Source of the DNA: Rhipicephalus microplus
Lineage: Eukaryota > Arthropoda > Arachnida > Ixodida > Ixodidae
Direction of reading: 5' to 3'
Assembly (NCBI RefSeq): GCF_043290135.1
Contig: NW_027464588.1
Span: forward strand, 204,501-268,500
DNA: 64,000 nucleotides
Shown: positions 51,905 to 64,000 of the stretch, piece after piece
How the letters are laid out: each line of letters opens with the position of its first letter
How positions within the stretch are numbered: the first letter of the stretch is position 1
Notes under the pieces: generated by a model
Database searches by the model: none
The model's input: only the letters and a program-made list of their open reading frames with translations
Told to the model about the DNA's origin: nothing
Position numbers and translations under genes: made by a program

Positions 51905-52989
51905 TATTAATGAATGTTTACCACAATCAGATAAATATGACCAAAATACATCTTTCATAGAGGCTGAGGTCTGGCAGAAACGTCAGAATATAATAATCAG
52001 GATAATCGCGTCCGCACTCACTTACACACAAACACACGCACTAAGAGGAAATTTCCTGATTTACATGATCGTGTACAAGAAGATTTTTTAAGAGAGCCGA
52101 CATACATAACAGGCTGGTCATGCCAACACTGACATGTTGTTAACGTACGCAGCGCTCTCACCGTTAAGTATCTGCACACGCAGCCGGAAAAAAAGGAGAT
52201 ATCGATGCATCGACGGACTCACCTTATAGTACGGCCGTTTACGATCGAAGCGACGGGAGACAAGAGGTGCCTTAAATATGATGTGCCGTTACACCTCTCT
52301 CGTGTATACCGTACAGACGTGCGAATGGACACGACAGCGTGACTTCTGTCAACAGCTGAGTTGAAGGCGTGCCTCTCTCTTTTTGCCCCCGTGTCGTCCG
52401 CCGCCGCCCCTGTCCGTCCCGCTCGCCGGCTTCAGACGATGAACTCGTCGCGGTGAAATGACGCCCTCGCCATCGACGACTGCACCTTCGCACTGCCGGT
52501 GGCGGCGCGTAGTCACGGGTGTTCCAACGGGTGTTTCCGGTTGGCGCTCCACATTATGCGCGCGTCTTGCACCCGCCACACACCGCGATCCGTTCGGTTA
52601 TTTTCCGCTCTTACGTAACGAGAAACCGCTGCGCCGCCACTGTGTCTCCTCCACCCGCTGCGGCCGCAGTGGTTCTGCGTGCTCGGCCATGCGTCCTACA
52701 CGACGGAGCAATACGATACAACAGCTGCAAAATGGGGAACAAGACTCGAATCGACCTTTGCGTGACCGCTACGTCGTCCCCTGACGTTAGTGTTCATTGT
52801 CCAGGATGGAACAATCGTGGAGGAATGCTAGGGAGCGGTTAGCGACAGCAAGGTCAAGGTGGTGTCTATTTGTCTCGCATCACTGTGGATAAATTGAACC
52901 TTCACTACCGTTGCGGAGAGGGTAAAAAAAAAGACAGATCCCACGTACAAAGGGAATCGATTATATGCGAAGCACGAATAAGGAATGTG
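51905..52989. other. GC-rich block without recognised gene
   Basis: Positions 52330-52760 are strongly GC- and CpG-rich for this window, with overlapping open frames on both strands. This may be a promoter or distant first exon, or a repeat; nothing decides between these. Confidence 0.3.
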
Positions 52990-54115
52990 GATATGTCAAT
53001 TTAAAATCAGTACAACGTTCCGAGGTGGAACTAAATGAGGCCGTACATGACTTCCGTGTCATTATTATTATGTTTGGATGTGTCGTTTACCATAGTCATC
53101 TATTCACGTCACGTGATAACAAATTTAGTATATGTGGAGCTAGCGAAACGGCCGCGAGCACGCTATGAGCGTGGTATGTATTCACGTTCTTACATGACAC
53201 GCGTGTTTGGAATATCATGTTTGCATCATTCATATATTTTGTCATCTATTGACGTCACGTAACACCGAGTTTGATATATATAAAGCTAGCAAAACGGCCA
53301 CGAGCGCATCATGAAAGGCCCAATATACTCCAATGTAGCTTTGACGCGCACGCACGCTGGGCACAGCGACGCTACGTTAGCAAAACGCAAGCACTCTTTA
53401 ATCTGACGCCAGGCGCGACTAGCGTCTGTCAGCGCGGCCCGATGGCAACCGGCGCGAAATCCGACATGCTGCATTTCGGCATTTCGCGCCCTTGCTTTAC
53501 CCCGACAACACTGCGTCTCCCTCTTTTCGTGACGGAGGGACGCCAGACGCAATGAAACGTGCATGCGTTAAAGCAACGCAGCGCGTCGTGCGCCTGCGAG
53601 TATATGGCAGGAAAGGCGCCTGGCGTGGCAACGCCAACGTGACGCGACGAAATGAACGCCGGTGAGCCCGCGCTCCACGTCACGTAGAAATGTATTGGTG
53701 CCTTGACTGTGGCATGTAATCATGTTCTCGCATGACAAGCATCTCATGATTACCATGTTTGCACCAGTCGCATACCTTCATCAGCCATTGGCGTCACGTA
53801 ATACCAAATTTGCATATGTGAAGCTAGCGAAACGGCCGCGAGTGTATCATGAGTGTGGCATGTAGTCATGTTGTTACATAACACGTATGTCATGATTTTC
53901 ATGTAAGGGTCTGTCACTTGTGTTCGTCATGCAATCATGCCATGTGAACGAAACCACCGCAAGAGCTGCAGGACCACGAAATGCAAATCATGACATTCAT
54001 GACATCTGTCATGATTTTCATGTTATGGCTAGTCAAATGTGTTCTTCATACAGTCATGTTATGCCATACCAAGTTTGCTATCGATAGCGTTATCGAAATG
54101 GCCAGGAAAGCTAAA
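52990..54115 (+). repeat. Degenerate tandem array, unit about 147 bp
   Basis: The word GCTAGCGAAACGGCC(G/A)CGAG recurs at 53139, 53285 and 53823. The spacings are 146 bp and, after removing a 390-bp insertion, 148 bp. CATGTTTGCA, GACGTCACGTAA and TCATGATTTTCATGT repeat in step. The right end is more degenerate and passes into GACA/GATA arrays. Confidence 0.8.
53315..53704. mobile_element. 390-bp inverted-end element inserted in the tandem array
   Basis: It starts AAGGCCCAATATACTCC and ends (inverted) AAGGCACCAATACATTTC. It is GC-rich inside and has no transposase. Comparison with the uninterrupted unit at about 53850 (TCATGAGTGTGGCATGTAGT) shows the unit split after TCATGA and resuming at GACTGTGGCATG, implying a 2-3-bp target duplication. 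Confidence 0.75.
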
Positions 54116-54145
54116 AGTCGTAGGCGGCTGGCTAGCTAGCCAGCC

Positions 54146-54455
<310 letters not shown>

Positions 54456-54983
54456 CGCTCAATGTCACCGAAGTTCACTAAGAAATGCTTCGCATTTAAA
54501 AGCTGGGCCTATCTGTCCGCTCATCGTGCGGTGGCAATCTTGAAGTGCTTTTCTGTAGTCTGACGGGAGGGTGTCCCATGTGCCGAAGGGAAATGAAGGG
54601 ATTCATCTTGGTAGAAAAAGCTGTCCCAAATCAGTGTTCTGATCTGCAATTCAACGTTGGGGAAGGGAATGTGGTTCACAACCGAGACGACGAAAACATA
54701 AGTCTGAACAAGTGTGCGCGACGCATCAAATGGTATAGCGTACTTTGAATTGCGATATAACGACCACGACGTGTGTGCTTAATGTACATCGGTTTGTCTT
54801 CAAGACTTCTTTAAAGGCGGCTACGCCCAAAATGTATGAAGACGAATACGTGGACAATTAGATAGCAGCTGAAACCATCTCCGCGAAGGGTCGATGATTA
54901 GGGAACTCGGCAACGGAAACGAAGGCACCGGTTTCAATCAAGCCATGGCAGTCGGATTTCGTAATGCTAGAGGCCCGTATTGA

Positions 54984-55068
54984 GGTGCGCCCTAAAGACT
55001 TGAGAATGGTTGACATTTCCGAAGCCATTGAACTCGACGGCGCGCCCCATTATCATATCGTGGCTATG
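54984..55068 (+). repeat. Fragment of a Ruka-type SINE 3' half
   Basis: GGTGCGCCCTAAAGACTTGA, GACATTTCCGAAGCCATTGA and ATTATCATATCGTGG follow the SINE 3' order with many substitutions. Confidence 0.5.
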
Positions 55069-56885
55069 GCATATAAAACAAGAAAGATTCTTATTTATTA
55101 TTATCATTATTACTATTAATATAATTATTATTATTAGCCGCTTACAATGACAACAGTGCTTACAGAGGGGAGTTGCTGCTACACAATAAGCCAAAAGATT
55201 ACTTGTGTATTACCGGCTCTAACCTTATTGTAGAACTGCCACTTGGGCGCGTAGAGAAGCAGGCATGTTAGGGAGTATCATCAACTTCCGGCTTATTAAG
55301 CCAAACGGTCTTTACAGCGTGGGCTCCATGATGTATGTACACTTGGGTTTTCGTAGAGTTCCAGGGTTCAGCACAATAAATGATTTTTACTCCGTGAAAA
55401 AGATTCTTGTCAGAAAGTCTTGTCGTTGCGGTTCATGTGTTTGATTTTCCATCGTACTATGAGAATAAACATTACGGAAACAATATTGTACGCGTTATCT
55501 GACAAATGAAGAAAATTTTTGACAGGTGCAATACAATGACTTTGGCTCTTGTGTTTGCATGCGAGAGGGCAGCTCGACGCATACGTGTGCTTAGACGAGG
55601 CCAAATGGAAGCATGCGATCATGTTTTCATGCCCATTAGGTGCACATTAATGCGACTGAATAGATTACCACAAAAGTGTAAACAACGTGTAGACAGAGAG
55701 GATGCACGTAAATGAGAAGATTATGGAGCTACGTTAGATAGCTTTGCGCGCCCACACGAATTTTGCAACAACCCAGTAATGGAGTCTACGCGCCAGCTGT
55801 AGTAAGCGTCGACTATGTCCCAGCAAGCACCACTGCGTTAAAGTCATTGCTTATGTTGAATTCCTATGGCAGATGGCGAGCGCTAAGCCGGGTTGTGAAT
55901 GGAGCGCGCCGATGCGAGCGGGATCGTTCTCGCCACATCTGCGATTGTAACGCGTGCGTCTCGACGGGAGCTCTTGGTGAGTGGAAATCTAGCGAGGGAG
56001 CACGAGAGGGTGCGAGGGAGTGCAAAGCGTTTTGCAGACATCCATCAGTGATTGTATGAAGGGCGGGTGCACAGAAGACGTCACATGAACTTCCGGTCAA
56101 ATCCACCGATTTAAGCGGAGCAAGATGTCTTGCTCCACGGAGCGATCCGTGATCTGCAGTTGCTCTCAATCTGCCATTAGAACACACAATTCATGCTCCT
56201 AATCAGCCATTGGAATGTGCTTGCTCCGCTCAGAGCAGAAAAACTTGATCTGCATCTGTCACTGGTATTCAACGTTACAAATTGTCTCGTGGGCAAAGTC
56301 CAGGGAGGAAGAAAGTCGCAATGTAAATGGACGTAAACGTTTAGAACACCAGCGCTGATAGCTTCATGGCGTGCGACGGCGCAACGAAGCAAAACTATGA
56401 ATGCGTGCTCAATGGAGACGCCTGTCTGATCTCCAGACGCACGTGGAACAGCTAGATTAGCCACCGGTAAAGTCTGTCCCGCGTTCCAATTTTAGAAATC
56501 GTGCAGTCGCAAGCGAGATTAGAGCAAGCTGAGGTCGCTCGAACGAAGAGAAGCAAAATAATAGACAAAGGAGACATACAAAGAAACCAGCTCAAACGGT
56601 ATGAAAAGATGTGGCAAAACGCCAGATTACGCGCAATGTATACTTTGGAGTGTTATGAAGCCAGACGCGTTTGTATCTACGTTGCGCAACATTTTATGAA
56701 ACTAAAGCGCTAGCTCTTGCATACGAAAGCTAACTTACAACGTTCCTTTTTAACTTCTCTTGATATTTCTGTATCACTCGCATTTTTTTAGGGGCGAAGC
56801 TCTTTGAGCCATGGGTTTGCTCCTCCTAGCTCGTCGCGGTTCGTGACCACCTAGTTCGATGAGTCACTCAGCATGTGCGGACGGG
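55069..56885. other. No recognised gene
   Basis: At 56114-56247 GCGGAGCAAG and CTTGCTCCGC face each other 120 bp apart, a possible small inverted-repeat element. The stretch 54456-54983 before the SINE fragment is also empty of recognised features. Confidence 0.3.
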
Positions 56886-56950
56886 TGGACAGACAGACAA
56901 ACTGACCGAAGGACGAACGGAGGGCGGACGGACGGACGGACGGACGGACG

Positions 56951-57025
<75 letters not shown>

Positions 57026-57050
57026 TACGGACTGAAGCACGGACGGACGG
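56886..57050 (+). repeat. (GGAC)n-(GACA)n microsatellite
   Basis: GGAC/GGAT units flank about 22 GACA units. The long Arg/Thr/Asp and Val/Cys/Leu/Ser frames across it are artefacts. Confidence 0.95.
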
Positions 57051-57599
57051 ACGGATGCTTAGCTCACTCCGTGGATATGTTGTGACTTTTTTCGGTTTTC
57101 GCCGCAACAGCAGCACGAAATCAGCGTTTATGACGGTGTAGGACTTCAGTGTCAGTTACTTATAATAAATACGAATAGACCGAAATTTTCACAAAAGTTA
57201 AGCGGTGGCTACCACAAAACTATTTCGAGAAATCTACAAATTTCTTCAAATGAAAACTGCTAACACAGTAATGTGAATAACACATTCGTGCAATGCAAAA
57301 ACATGCGCAGTTGTTCAACGGGTCCACCATCAACACGCCACACAGTGGGCAAGCCTCAACGGGCACCATTTATTTTAACAGGTCAACGGCGTTCATCAAT
57401 CTGCTAAGGTTAAGGTTAAGGATGTTGTAGGTAGCCGGCGTATCTAGCCTTGCATAATTTGCAGGCAATTGCCCCGCCTGGTTTCCTCTTTGCCAAATGA
57501 AGCTGTGTCCTTTGTTTGTTTTTTAACTAATCACGAGCAGGCTCTTAAAATAAAAATCGTTTATAGCGCGACGTAAGCCTGCATAAGACAGCGGCTTTT
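57051..57599. other. Sequence left of the LINE fragment
   Basis: Probably includes the 3' untranslated part of the LINE; three AAGGTTAAGG-like words lie at 57405-57422. Nothing else is recognised. Confidence 0.3.
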
Positions 57600-58950
57600 G
57601 TGCTATTCCACGTGCAGTACTGTGCCGGTACTCTATCTCGCTGATCTATAGAACAAACATAATTGTCACTTATCACCAGTCACATGCGAGGTCTTTAGCA
57701 ATCAAAAATTTCGAGAGAAGTCGCGACACTTGTTTTCTGAAGATCGAGGAACCACGCGAAAACACAATATCAGTCACGCTGCCGCACGGTGAGCCTAACT
57801 GTTGCAGTTCCTCAAATGAACCTTGCCGTTCCTTCTTAAGCGCGCAACATTTAAGCAAATAGTGTTCTATATAACCGTTTTCCTTGCACTTCGGGCACAA
57901 GGGCGTCGCGGACAGTCTGATCTTGTGAAGCCATGCTGGTGTACGCACTGATCCCGTTCGAATGCGATGAAGTCAAGCAGGCCTCTTCCCTTGATAGCCC
58001 TTGTGTCACACATATGGCTGGTGAGGCGTCAGCCATAACGAGTGAAAATGCTTGTTTACAGCTTCTCGTACGATATGCTGATTGTCTTTGGGAGCCTTTT
58101 TCGTTGGTGTAAGCTCCAGAGCACTCCGGGCAAGTCTGTCAGCCACCTCAATACCCGCTATATCCACATGTGTTGGAATCCACTAAAACGTATTGTTTAT
58201 ACCCATACCATGCAGGTCTTTAAGGATTCGCAGTGATCTTTGAGAGCATCGATCCAGAATTACTCCATGTTTTAGCCGCTGCAAAGTGGGCTTACTGCCC
58301 GAGAACAGCACGATTTGTTGCTGCCTACAAAGCTTCAGTTTTTCAGGGCTGCCTGAATTGCCACGCTTTCACATGCTGTCGATGAAAGAACGCACTCGAG
58401 TCTCGCTGCCCAGGAAACCTTTAGAGACGGGATCACAAACGCTGCAGCACTTGCTCCGCGCACTATGTCGACTGATCCATCGGTGAAAACTTTCAAATGA
58501 TCGGCGTACTTTTCTTCAATATATTCAAGTGCTAAAGAAAGTATTTCTGCTGTGGGTGTGGAACGCTTGCTTTGCATCCGTGGAATCGTCACCAGACAGT
58601 CGACATCCTTATGTGACCAAGGTGGGTCCTGTCGAAATGGTCTTTGTTTGGGGAAATTGATGATAAGATGGCGGAGGGTGTTGAGGGCCACGAAAGCTCG
58701 GGATTCCATGCGTCGCCGAAGGTGACTGAGCAGTGCTCGTCCTGGGCTCGATTCACCAAGTCGGCAAAGCTGTGCAAGCAGTCGTTGAGAGGCAAGAATA
58801 CGTATAACGGCGGAAGACGAGCTTCATGAAGCACCTTTATGCTCGCTGCAAACTTTGGCACTCCCAAAGCAACTCTGAGGCCTTTGAGATGAAGTTTTTC
58901 CAACCATTCGTACTGTGACTTACTCGGAGAGATCAGAGGCAATTAAAAAT
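57600..58950 (-). mobile_element. Non-LTR retrotransposon 3' fragment (linker, RNase H, Cys-His tail), broken
   Basis: Read on the minus strand: a pre-RNase H linker (YEWLEKLHLKGLRVALGVP, near 58900), then RNase H with VFTDGSVD (DGS at 58473-58481) and TACESVAIQAAL (near 58350), then a zinc-binding tail with LHKIRLSATPLCPKC and HYLLKC (57930-57860). These are the typical final domains of RNase H-bearing LINEs. The reading frame shifts at least twice and the RT is absent, so this is a dead 5'-truncated copy. It may be the same broad group as 43600-45280 but is not obviously the same family. Confidence 0.75.
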
Positions 58951-59880
58951 GCACACGGTTGACACAGCTATGGGCGTCCATTGCATTTTAGTCCATCGTA
59001 TTTGGGTCAATGACGTAGTTTGAATTGAACACCATGTATGCTTCATATCTTTTTTTCATATTCAACATACCTATGGCACTCCACTAATATTAAAACCCAG
59101 AGGCAGCACCACTTCGTATTGAATGTTAGTCATGAGGCTTTTTCTATGCGAAAGCCCTGGTATGATTGCGGTGCAGTGCCATAGCCGTTAAGACACCGTG
59201 GTGAATAGCTGTGGCCATTAAAAGGATGGCTATATGAGGGATAAGGCTATTGGGTGCAGTGGGAAGAGAGTATGGGAAGAGCGGCGCCATAATTACCCAG
59301 ACCCTGATTTAGGGTACTGAACCAAATGAGGTGAAAAAAAAAGATGACGAGAGTGTCGCAAATATCCAATAACGCGTGAGCCATGTTTGACATACCCTAT
59401 GGGGCAAATGGCTCAAGTGGTCTGCTATGATAAGTCACCATACCAGAGTGCTCGTATACTGTTGCTGTCATGTCTTTCTCTAACCTGCTCTGTATGCCGA
59501 AGATCTATATTTTTACATTCTAGACACACAGTATACACTAAATGTAACGCCAGTGAAGTGCACGTCGACATCATGATGCACTACAGTCACCACTACTGCG
59601 GTCAAGCGAAAAAGTCCCAGCTTTGCCGCAAAGGCGAAGCAATGAACGCGATAGCAACAACTTAAAATGCCACGCGCAGAATGAAAAGCAGATCGAAACG
59701 TGCCCCGCGTTTCTCACGCACAAAGAACGCACGAAACGTACTCACAGGTACAGATTAACGCGAATAAGCGTATCAGTTGTTACATTGCTTTGTCTGAAAA
59801 GCACGTCCTTTTCGCAAACGGAGACTGTGCAACGATTGCAATGACCTTTGTGCTCCCGGTAACTACAACAGAATAGTTCC
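58951..59880. other. No recognised features
   Basis: No conserved frame or repeat seen. Confidence 0.4.
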
Positions 59881-60117
59881 GAGGAAACCTAAAGGCTAGT
59901 CAAGACGTATGATTCTCCCCACTGCAAGATAATAGCGCGCGGTCGAGCATACACCCCCTTATTCTCTACGCAGGCCAAAGTACGCATGAGAGATGAGAGC
60001 CGCCGTGCGCGTTGCGCCATCTTGCTGATAATGCTGAAAACACGATAGTTATCCCCCCGAGATGCCCGCCAACAGCAGTAAGTGGCAGATATAAATAGCT
60101 TGCCGTTTCAACGCGTA

Positions 60118-60345
60118 CGAGGTATCCCTCGGTTGCTCAGTGGTTAACGCCTCGCGTTCATGACGCGGAAATCCCACGTTCGATTTTGCGCGCGCCGGAA
60201 TCTTGTCTGGATTTTCTTCTTTCTTGTGGTTTCATATATATTAATACGTGTACATATACGGTGCATGAAATCAACGCCCACGCCGACTAAGGCGGCGAAA
60301 TCCAGCTGAGAGCGTCTACATAATTGCTAACGCAATAAAAGAGAA
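60118..60345 (+). repeat. tRNA-derived SINE of a third family
   Basis: The head GGTATCCCTCGGTTGCTCAGTG has an A-box-like TTGCTCAGTGG, a CAT triplet where an anticodon would be, and CACGTTCGATTTTGCG at the B-box position. The body is T/C-rich, then GCCCACGCCGACTAAGGCGG, ending CATAATTGCTAACGCAATAA. The T arm is degraded, so it is not a functional tRNA. Repeat-like sequence may extend left to about 59900. Confidence 0.6.
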
Positions 60346-61400
60346 AAAAAATCGCGCATCTCCACCAAGTGAATCGTGAGGAGCGGGTGAAGCACTGGGT
60401 ATCATATAGATGAGTTACTGCACGTTACTCGAGCGTTGCGCCGTATGTTCTAAGTTGAGCGACATGAAGTGTCTATAGAAATGTAAATTCACTTCCCCTT
60501 TCAGACGCCAGAGGCAATTCAATGAGAATTCAGAAAAATTGCATGAGGGGAGGAGATAGTTCGAAAGTGTTTAGAAAGAAGTGTTTAACGATTTAAATTA
60601 CTTGGAACTCTGTTATTGGAGAGCAGAATGCCGTGGCAGTGACATACATAATACATATTAATTCTCAAGGTAATACTCGAACCCACCATCGTTCCGATGG
60701 CGACATACCATTTTAATACGAGTGATTTGTCGGGCCATATAGTGTTAGACGCCTGCCTTTGTGCTGTACTCACTTTCTCGAGAACAAATTTTAGTATAGA
60801 TCAACTCATCGTTTTCAAACTCATGAACTCATCATTTTCAAAAGGTTATTTTCATCGGAAGCCGCGATTTCTTACCTCACAATTAGCCTGTGTCTACGTT
60901 GAAGTCAATTGGAAAAGTTATTTTTTTGTCCAATATATTTCGATTACAGCAACGATTTTATACAGTGACCACACTGGAGGACAAGGCTGGGTCCTGAGAA
61001 GCTTCGCCCTTTAAAGTTGAACGAGGCTTGTGCAAGCATCGAGTTCAAGAGTAAAACACGACAACATAATAGGGCTTTGTGCACACCGCCTCCAACCATT
61101 GCCGCAGAGAAAGATTTGGGCGTGCAGAAAATTGGCCGTTTCGAACTATCCCGAATGTCAACTGCGAGTGCAGCTGCATGTTCACACTATAGCACAATTT
61201 TCCCTTTTGAAAACGACCCTCTACGCGTCCATAAGAAACGGCGCAGCGGCACATCTTGCAAGGAGTGGGCAGCTTTAAACCACCCACTCGTTGAGCAATT
61301 CACACGTTTTGACGCCCGGTGTGATTCTATATGATTGTGATGCGCAATATGACACGCGTTAAGGAGACACTTTCCACAACACAACGTTCATACAGCACTT
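60346..61400. other. No recognised features
   Basis: AT-rich, no conserved frames. Confidence 0.4.
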
Positions 61401-61454
61401 TATTTCTTCTACGACTCAGTTTCAAGTACGCACCTGTCACGGGTGCCTGCTCTC

Positions 61455-61572
61455 AGATTCAGGTGCACAAAAAAAAAAAAAAAACGCCAGCTGGGTTAAA
61501 ATTTCTGAAACTCTTCGCTACGGCGTCTTTCGTAATCACATATATAGTTATTTCGGGACGCCAAATTCCAAC
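61455..61572 (+). repeat. Degenerate SINE 3' fragment
   Basis: TCAGATTCAGGTGCAC, then an A run, AAAATTTCTGAAACTCTTCG, CTACGGCGTCTTTCGTAATC and TTCGGGACGCCAAATTC follow the Ruka 3' order. Confidence 0.55.
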
Positions 61573-61891
61573 AACTATTACACGCTGTTACCACGATAGA
61601 AGACATGGCTGTAAAACAGAAAGCTTTGGTTCGATTCCCATTCACACCGAACAAATCTTTATTATTATTTCTTTGCACATATCTCCGACTTTAGTTCACA
61701 ACCAAGAAAGCCACCACAGATGCCGGGAATTTCTGCGGAACAAACGTCCTCTAAGTACGCTCGAATTATATTTACGCGAGACAGGTATACAGTATACGCG
61801 AGAAGGGGTCGTGGTGTGCACACCTGTCATTGTCTAGCCGTTTCTTACAACTTTCAGTTTTGAACACAGAATGACTGCCGAGAAGAAATCA

Positions 61892-62005
<114 letters not shown>

Positions 62006-62475
62006 GCCTGATGTGTGTGTCTGGGTGGTTACACAAATGACGGCGTAACCCCTTTGAGTGTCAAAGGCGGAACGTTTGCATATCGTGCATTCCACTGCAC
62101 GCTTGCACACATCCTGCTGCCACGTCACGTCTTTCGGCGTCGCAATACGCATGAAATATATGAGACAAACAGGCCGTCATGTTTCTCGACATTTTGCGCT
62201 ACTGTACAGAACGCTTCCTCACGCGGAGGCGTGCGATGTAGCGATGATAAAAGGTACGCTGGAATGTGTCAGACGCACGCGCGCTATAGGCTGTCGCATT
62301 GCCCAAACGTCTGTTGATCTAAAGTGCTCTGCCCATTCACTAGAACAGGGTAAAGCGCGGTTTACGTGATAAGCACTGACTTCTCTGCAGTGCGTCGTAC
62401 GTTGCTGCAAGTGGCAGATTCTTTCCCATTCGTAAAGCATATGTTTTTCTCTAATTCATATACACAGATTTCAAA

Positions 62476-62478
<3 letters not shown>

Positions 62479-62551
<73 letters not shown>
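62479..62551 (+). repeat. (ATT)n microsatellite
   Basis: About 24 perfect units; poly-Asn and poly-Leu frames arise from it. Confidence 0.97.
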
Positions 62552-62553
<2 letters not shown>

Positions 62554-64000
62554 AGTGTGATGAGACGGAAAGTGTAACAGCTGTAACCAGCACATGCAAC
62601 GGTAATTCCTGTATTGAGTTTGGTTTCAACAAATAACAGGTGTACGTTTCCAGGTATATAAAGGCATATGTGCCTTCAAACTAATGCTGATTCTGCCTTA
62701 AGTAATGCGAAGCGGAAAAAAATTAAATGTAACGCAGTAAAACAATCAGATGTTCATAAACATCCACGAAAATGATTATGTATACGGGAAGTGTACTCCA
62801 TGCCTCGTACTGATGCCCTAGATTACTTTCTTGATGTTTCACGCAACTTGTAGGGCTCTACTTCCTGTTTACGAAGCCGTTGATTTTCCGATCGAAGGAT
62901 TCCTTCTTTCCGCTAGGATGCGTCCTTTATGTTTGGAGCAGGACGTCACCGGGAAGCGACAAATATGCATTCGAGTTCCCAAGTCGGTTTATAGACGGCA
63001 GTACGAACATTTCTAATCAGTACTGGCAAACACGATGACCTTACGTGCAGGGCGGGAAGGAGAGAGATGGTACAGTACGGCCTCATATGGGACACTTACA
63101 ACAAGGTGTTCATAAAGCTTAGTGTTGAAAAAGCAAACATGAACCACGCGAGTCTAATTGGCGCAGTATTGTTCTGAGGCGTACGCAGCTCGCCTGAATG
63201 TCTTTTCAAATCCGCCAATATGGGTAACTAATTAACTTCCTAATTAGTACCTTTACGGAAAACCTTCACTACAAAAGTTGTGTAAGGCTGGAAAATATTA
63301 AACGTTAAATTACCTCTAAAATGTTACCTTGAATGAAAGAATACTCAACGGGAAACTTCTAATGCTTCTTTCGGCAGCGTGAAATTGTTTAATTCACGAC
63401 AAAATGAAACGGCTTCGCATTTCTTTGTAGTGCACGAAATTTTAAAAAGTACGCTTGGTGAAAGTTAGCTGAAACCCCCCTGCATATAATATACATACTG
63501 GACCGCCATTTATAAGAAGCAAAGGGACGGGCAAAATCGCAACATGTCGGAAGCATACAGGATATGTCCTCGTACTGCGCGTTACCATTTTCTCAAGAGA
63601 TATGCTACTGCATCATTGCTTATAATGCTACAAAACTCATAAAATGTGCTGAGTGCATATAGATACATTATTGTAAATATTCCTTTGTTAAATTTGCGAG
63701 AAACGGAACACATCAACTGTATCTAGCTACGCACATATCTTGCATCTATAAAGATAACGAGCGTCACATATCTGAAGAAAAAACAACAACATCGAAAAAT
63801 GTAGGAGAAGGGGGTGCAGCATTTTCGAGAATGTGCAGCATCATAAAAGTCACGTTTGAAGTGCAACGAGCCTGTTGACGTCATTTAAATAAGCAATAGC
63901 AAGAGGAACGAGGTTGCACTTTGGTGCTTTCTGTCTCATTTTTTGTTTAATTTACGGAGTTCACCGACTTATGCGAGGAATGAGCGACAGCTGCTCCGCA
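62552..64000. other. Right edge, no recognised features
   Basis: AT-rich sequence with no repeat family or conserved frame that I can identify; 62001-62478 is likewise empty. Confidence 0.4.

Noticed and set aside
54545..54748. 67-codon frame with CPMCRREM, reminiscent of a RING finger end
   Set aside because: Only half of one motif, with no flanking exon or further cysteines; chance is the simpler explanation.
56868..57141. Arg/Thr/Asp repeat frame on plus and Cys/Leu/Ser frame on minus
   Set aside because: Artefacts of the GACA/GGAC array.
60121..60195. Initiator/elongator Met tRNA gene (CAT triplet)
   Set aside because: The T arm is degraded and the sequence continues into a SINE body.
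62362..62595. Poly-Asn and poly-Leu frames
   Set aside because: Translation of the ATT array.

Overview
This window is tick nuclear DNA, most likely from a hard tick of the metastriate group. Four things support this: a multi-exon gene with GT-AG introns, many copies of a tRNA-derived SINE that I recognise as the ixodid Ruka type, Penelope-like and Ty3-type retroelements, and long di-, tri- and tetranucleotide arrays. No bacterial gene organisation, rRNA gene, stand-alone tRNA gene or CRISPR array was found.

The only host gene I can support is an SLC26-family anion transporter (prestin / sulfate-permease type) on the minus strand. Thirteen coding exons between 37598 and 570 splice in phase into about 559 residues, covering the cytosolic N-terminus and essentially the whole membrane domain. 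The C-terminal STAS domain must lie beyond the left edge of the window. A TATA-type promoter and a non-coding first exon are proposed at 39662-39920.

The introns are filled with mobile DNA. The 5.4-kb intron between exons 9 and 10 (3611-9019) holds two truncated Penelope-like copies joined 5' end to 5' end and bracketed by a single 12-bp target-site duplication (4694-8550). The 20.7-kb first coding intron (16754-37487) holds an intact, apparently very young Ty3-type LTR retrotransposon (19006-24237, identical 165-bp LTRs). Its gag and pol frames are linked by a classical -1 frameshift site. The same intron holds a small MITE (24640-24913), a composite SINE/microsatellite insertion (25654-26089), a diverged 478-bp tandem duplication (about 26220-27250) and further SINEs.

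The right 24 kb (about 40000-64000) has no gene I can support. It holds a non-LTR retrotransposon fragment with a SINE nested in it (43600-45280), a second non-LTR fragment with RNase H (57600-58950), and an 843-bp almost fully palindromic foldback element at a TA site (51060-51902). It also holds a degenerate tandem array of about 147 bp interrupted by a 390-bp inverted-repeat element (53000-54115) and many microsatellites. Most long open frames here are translations of microsatellites and were rejected.

All calls were made by eye: splice sites, motifs and repeat alignments were read directly, and no database search was run.
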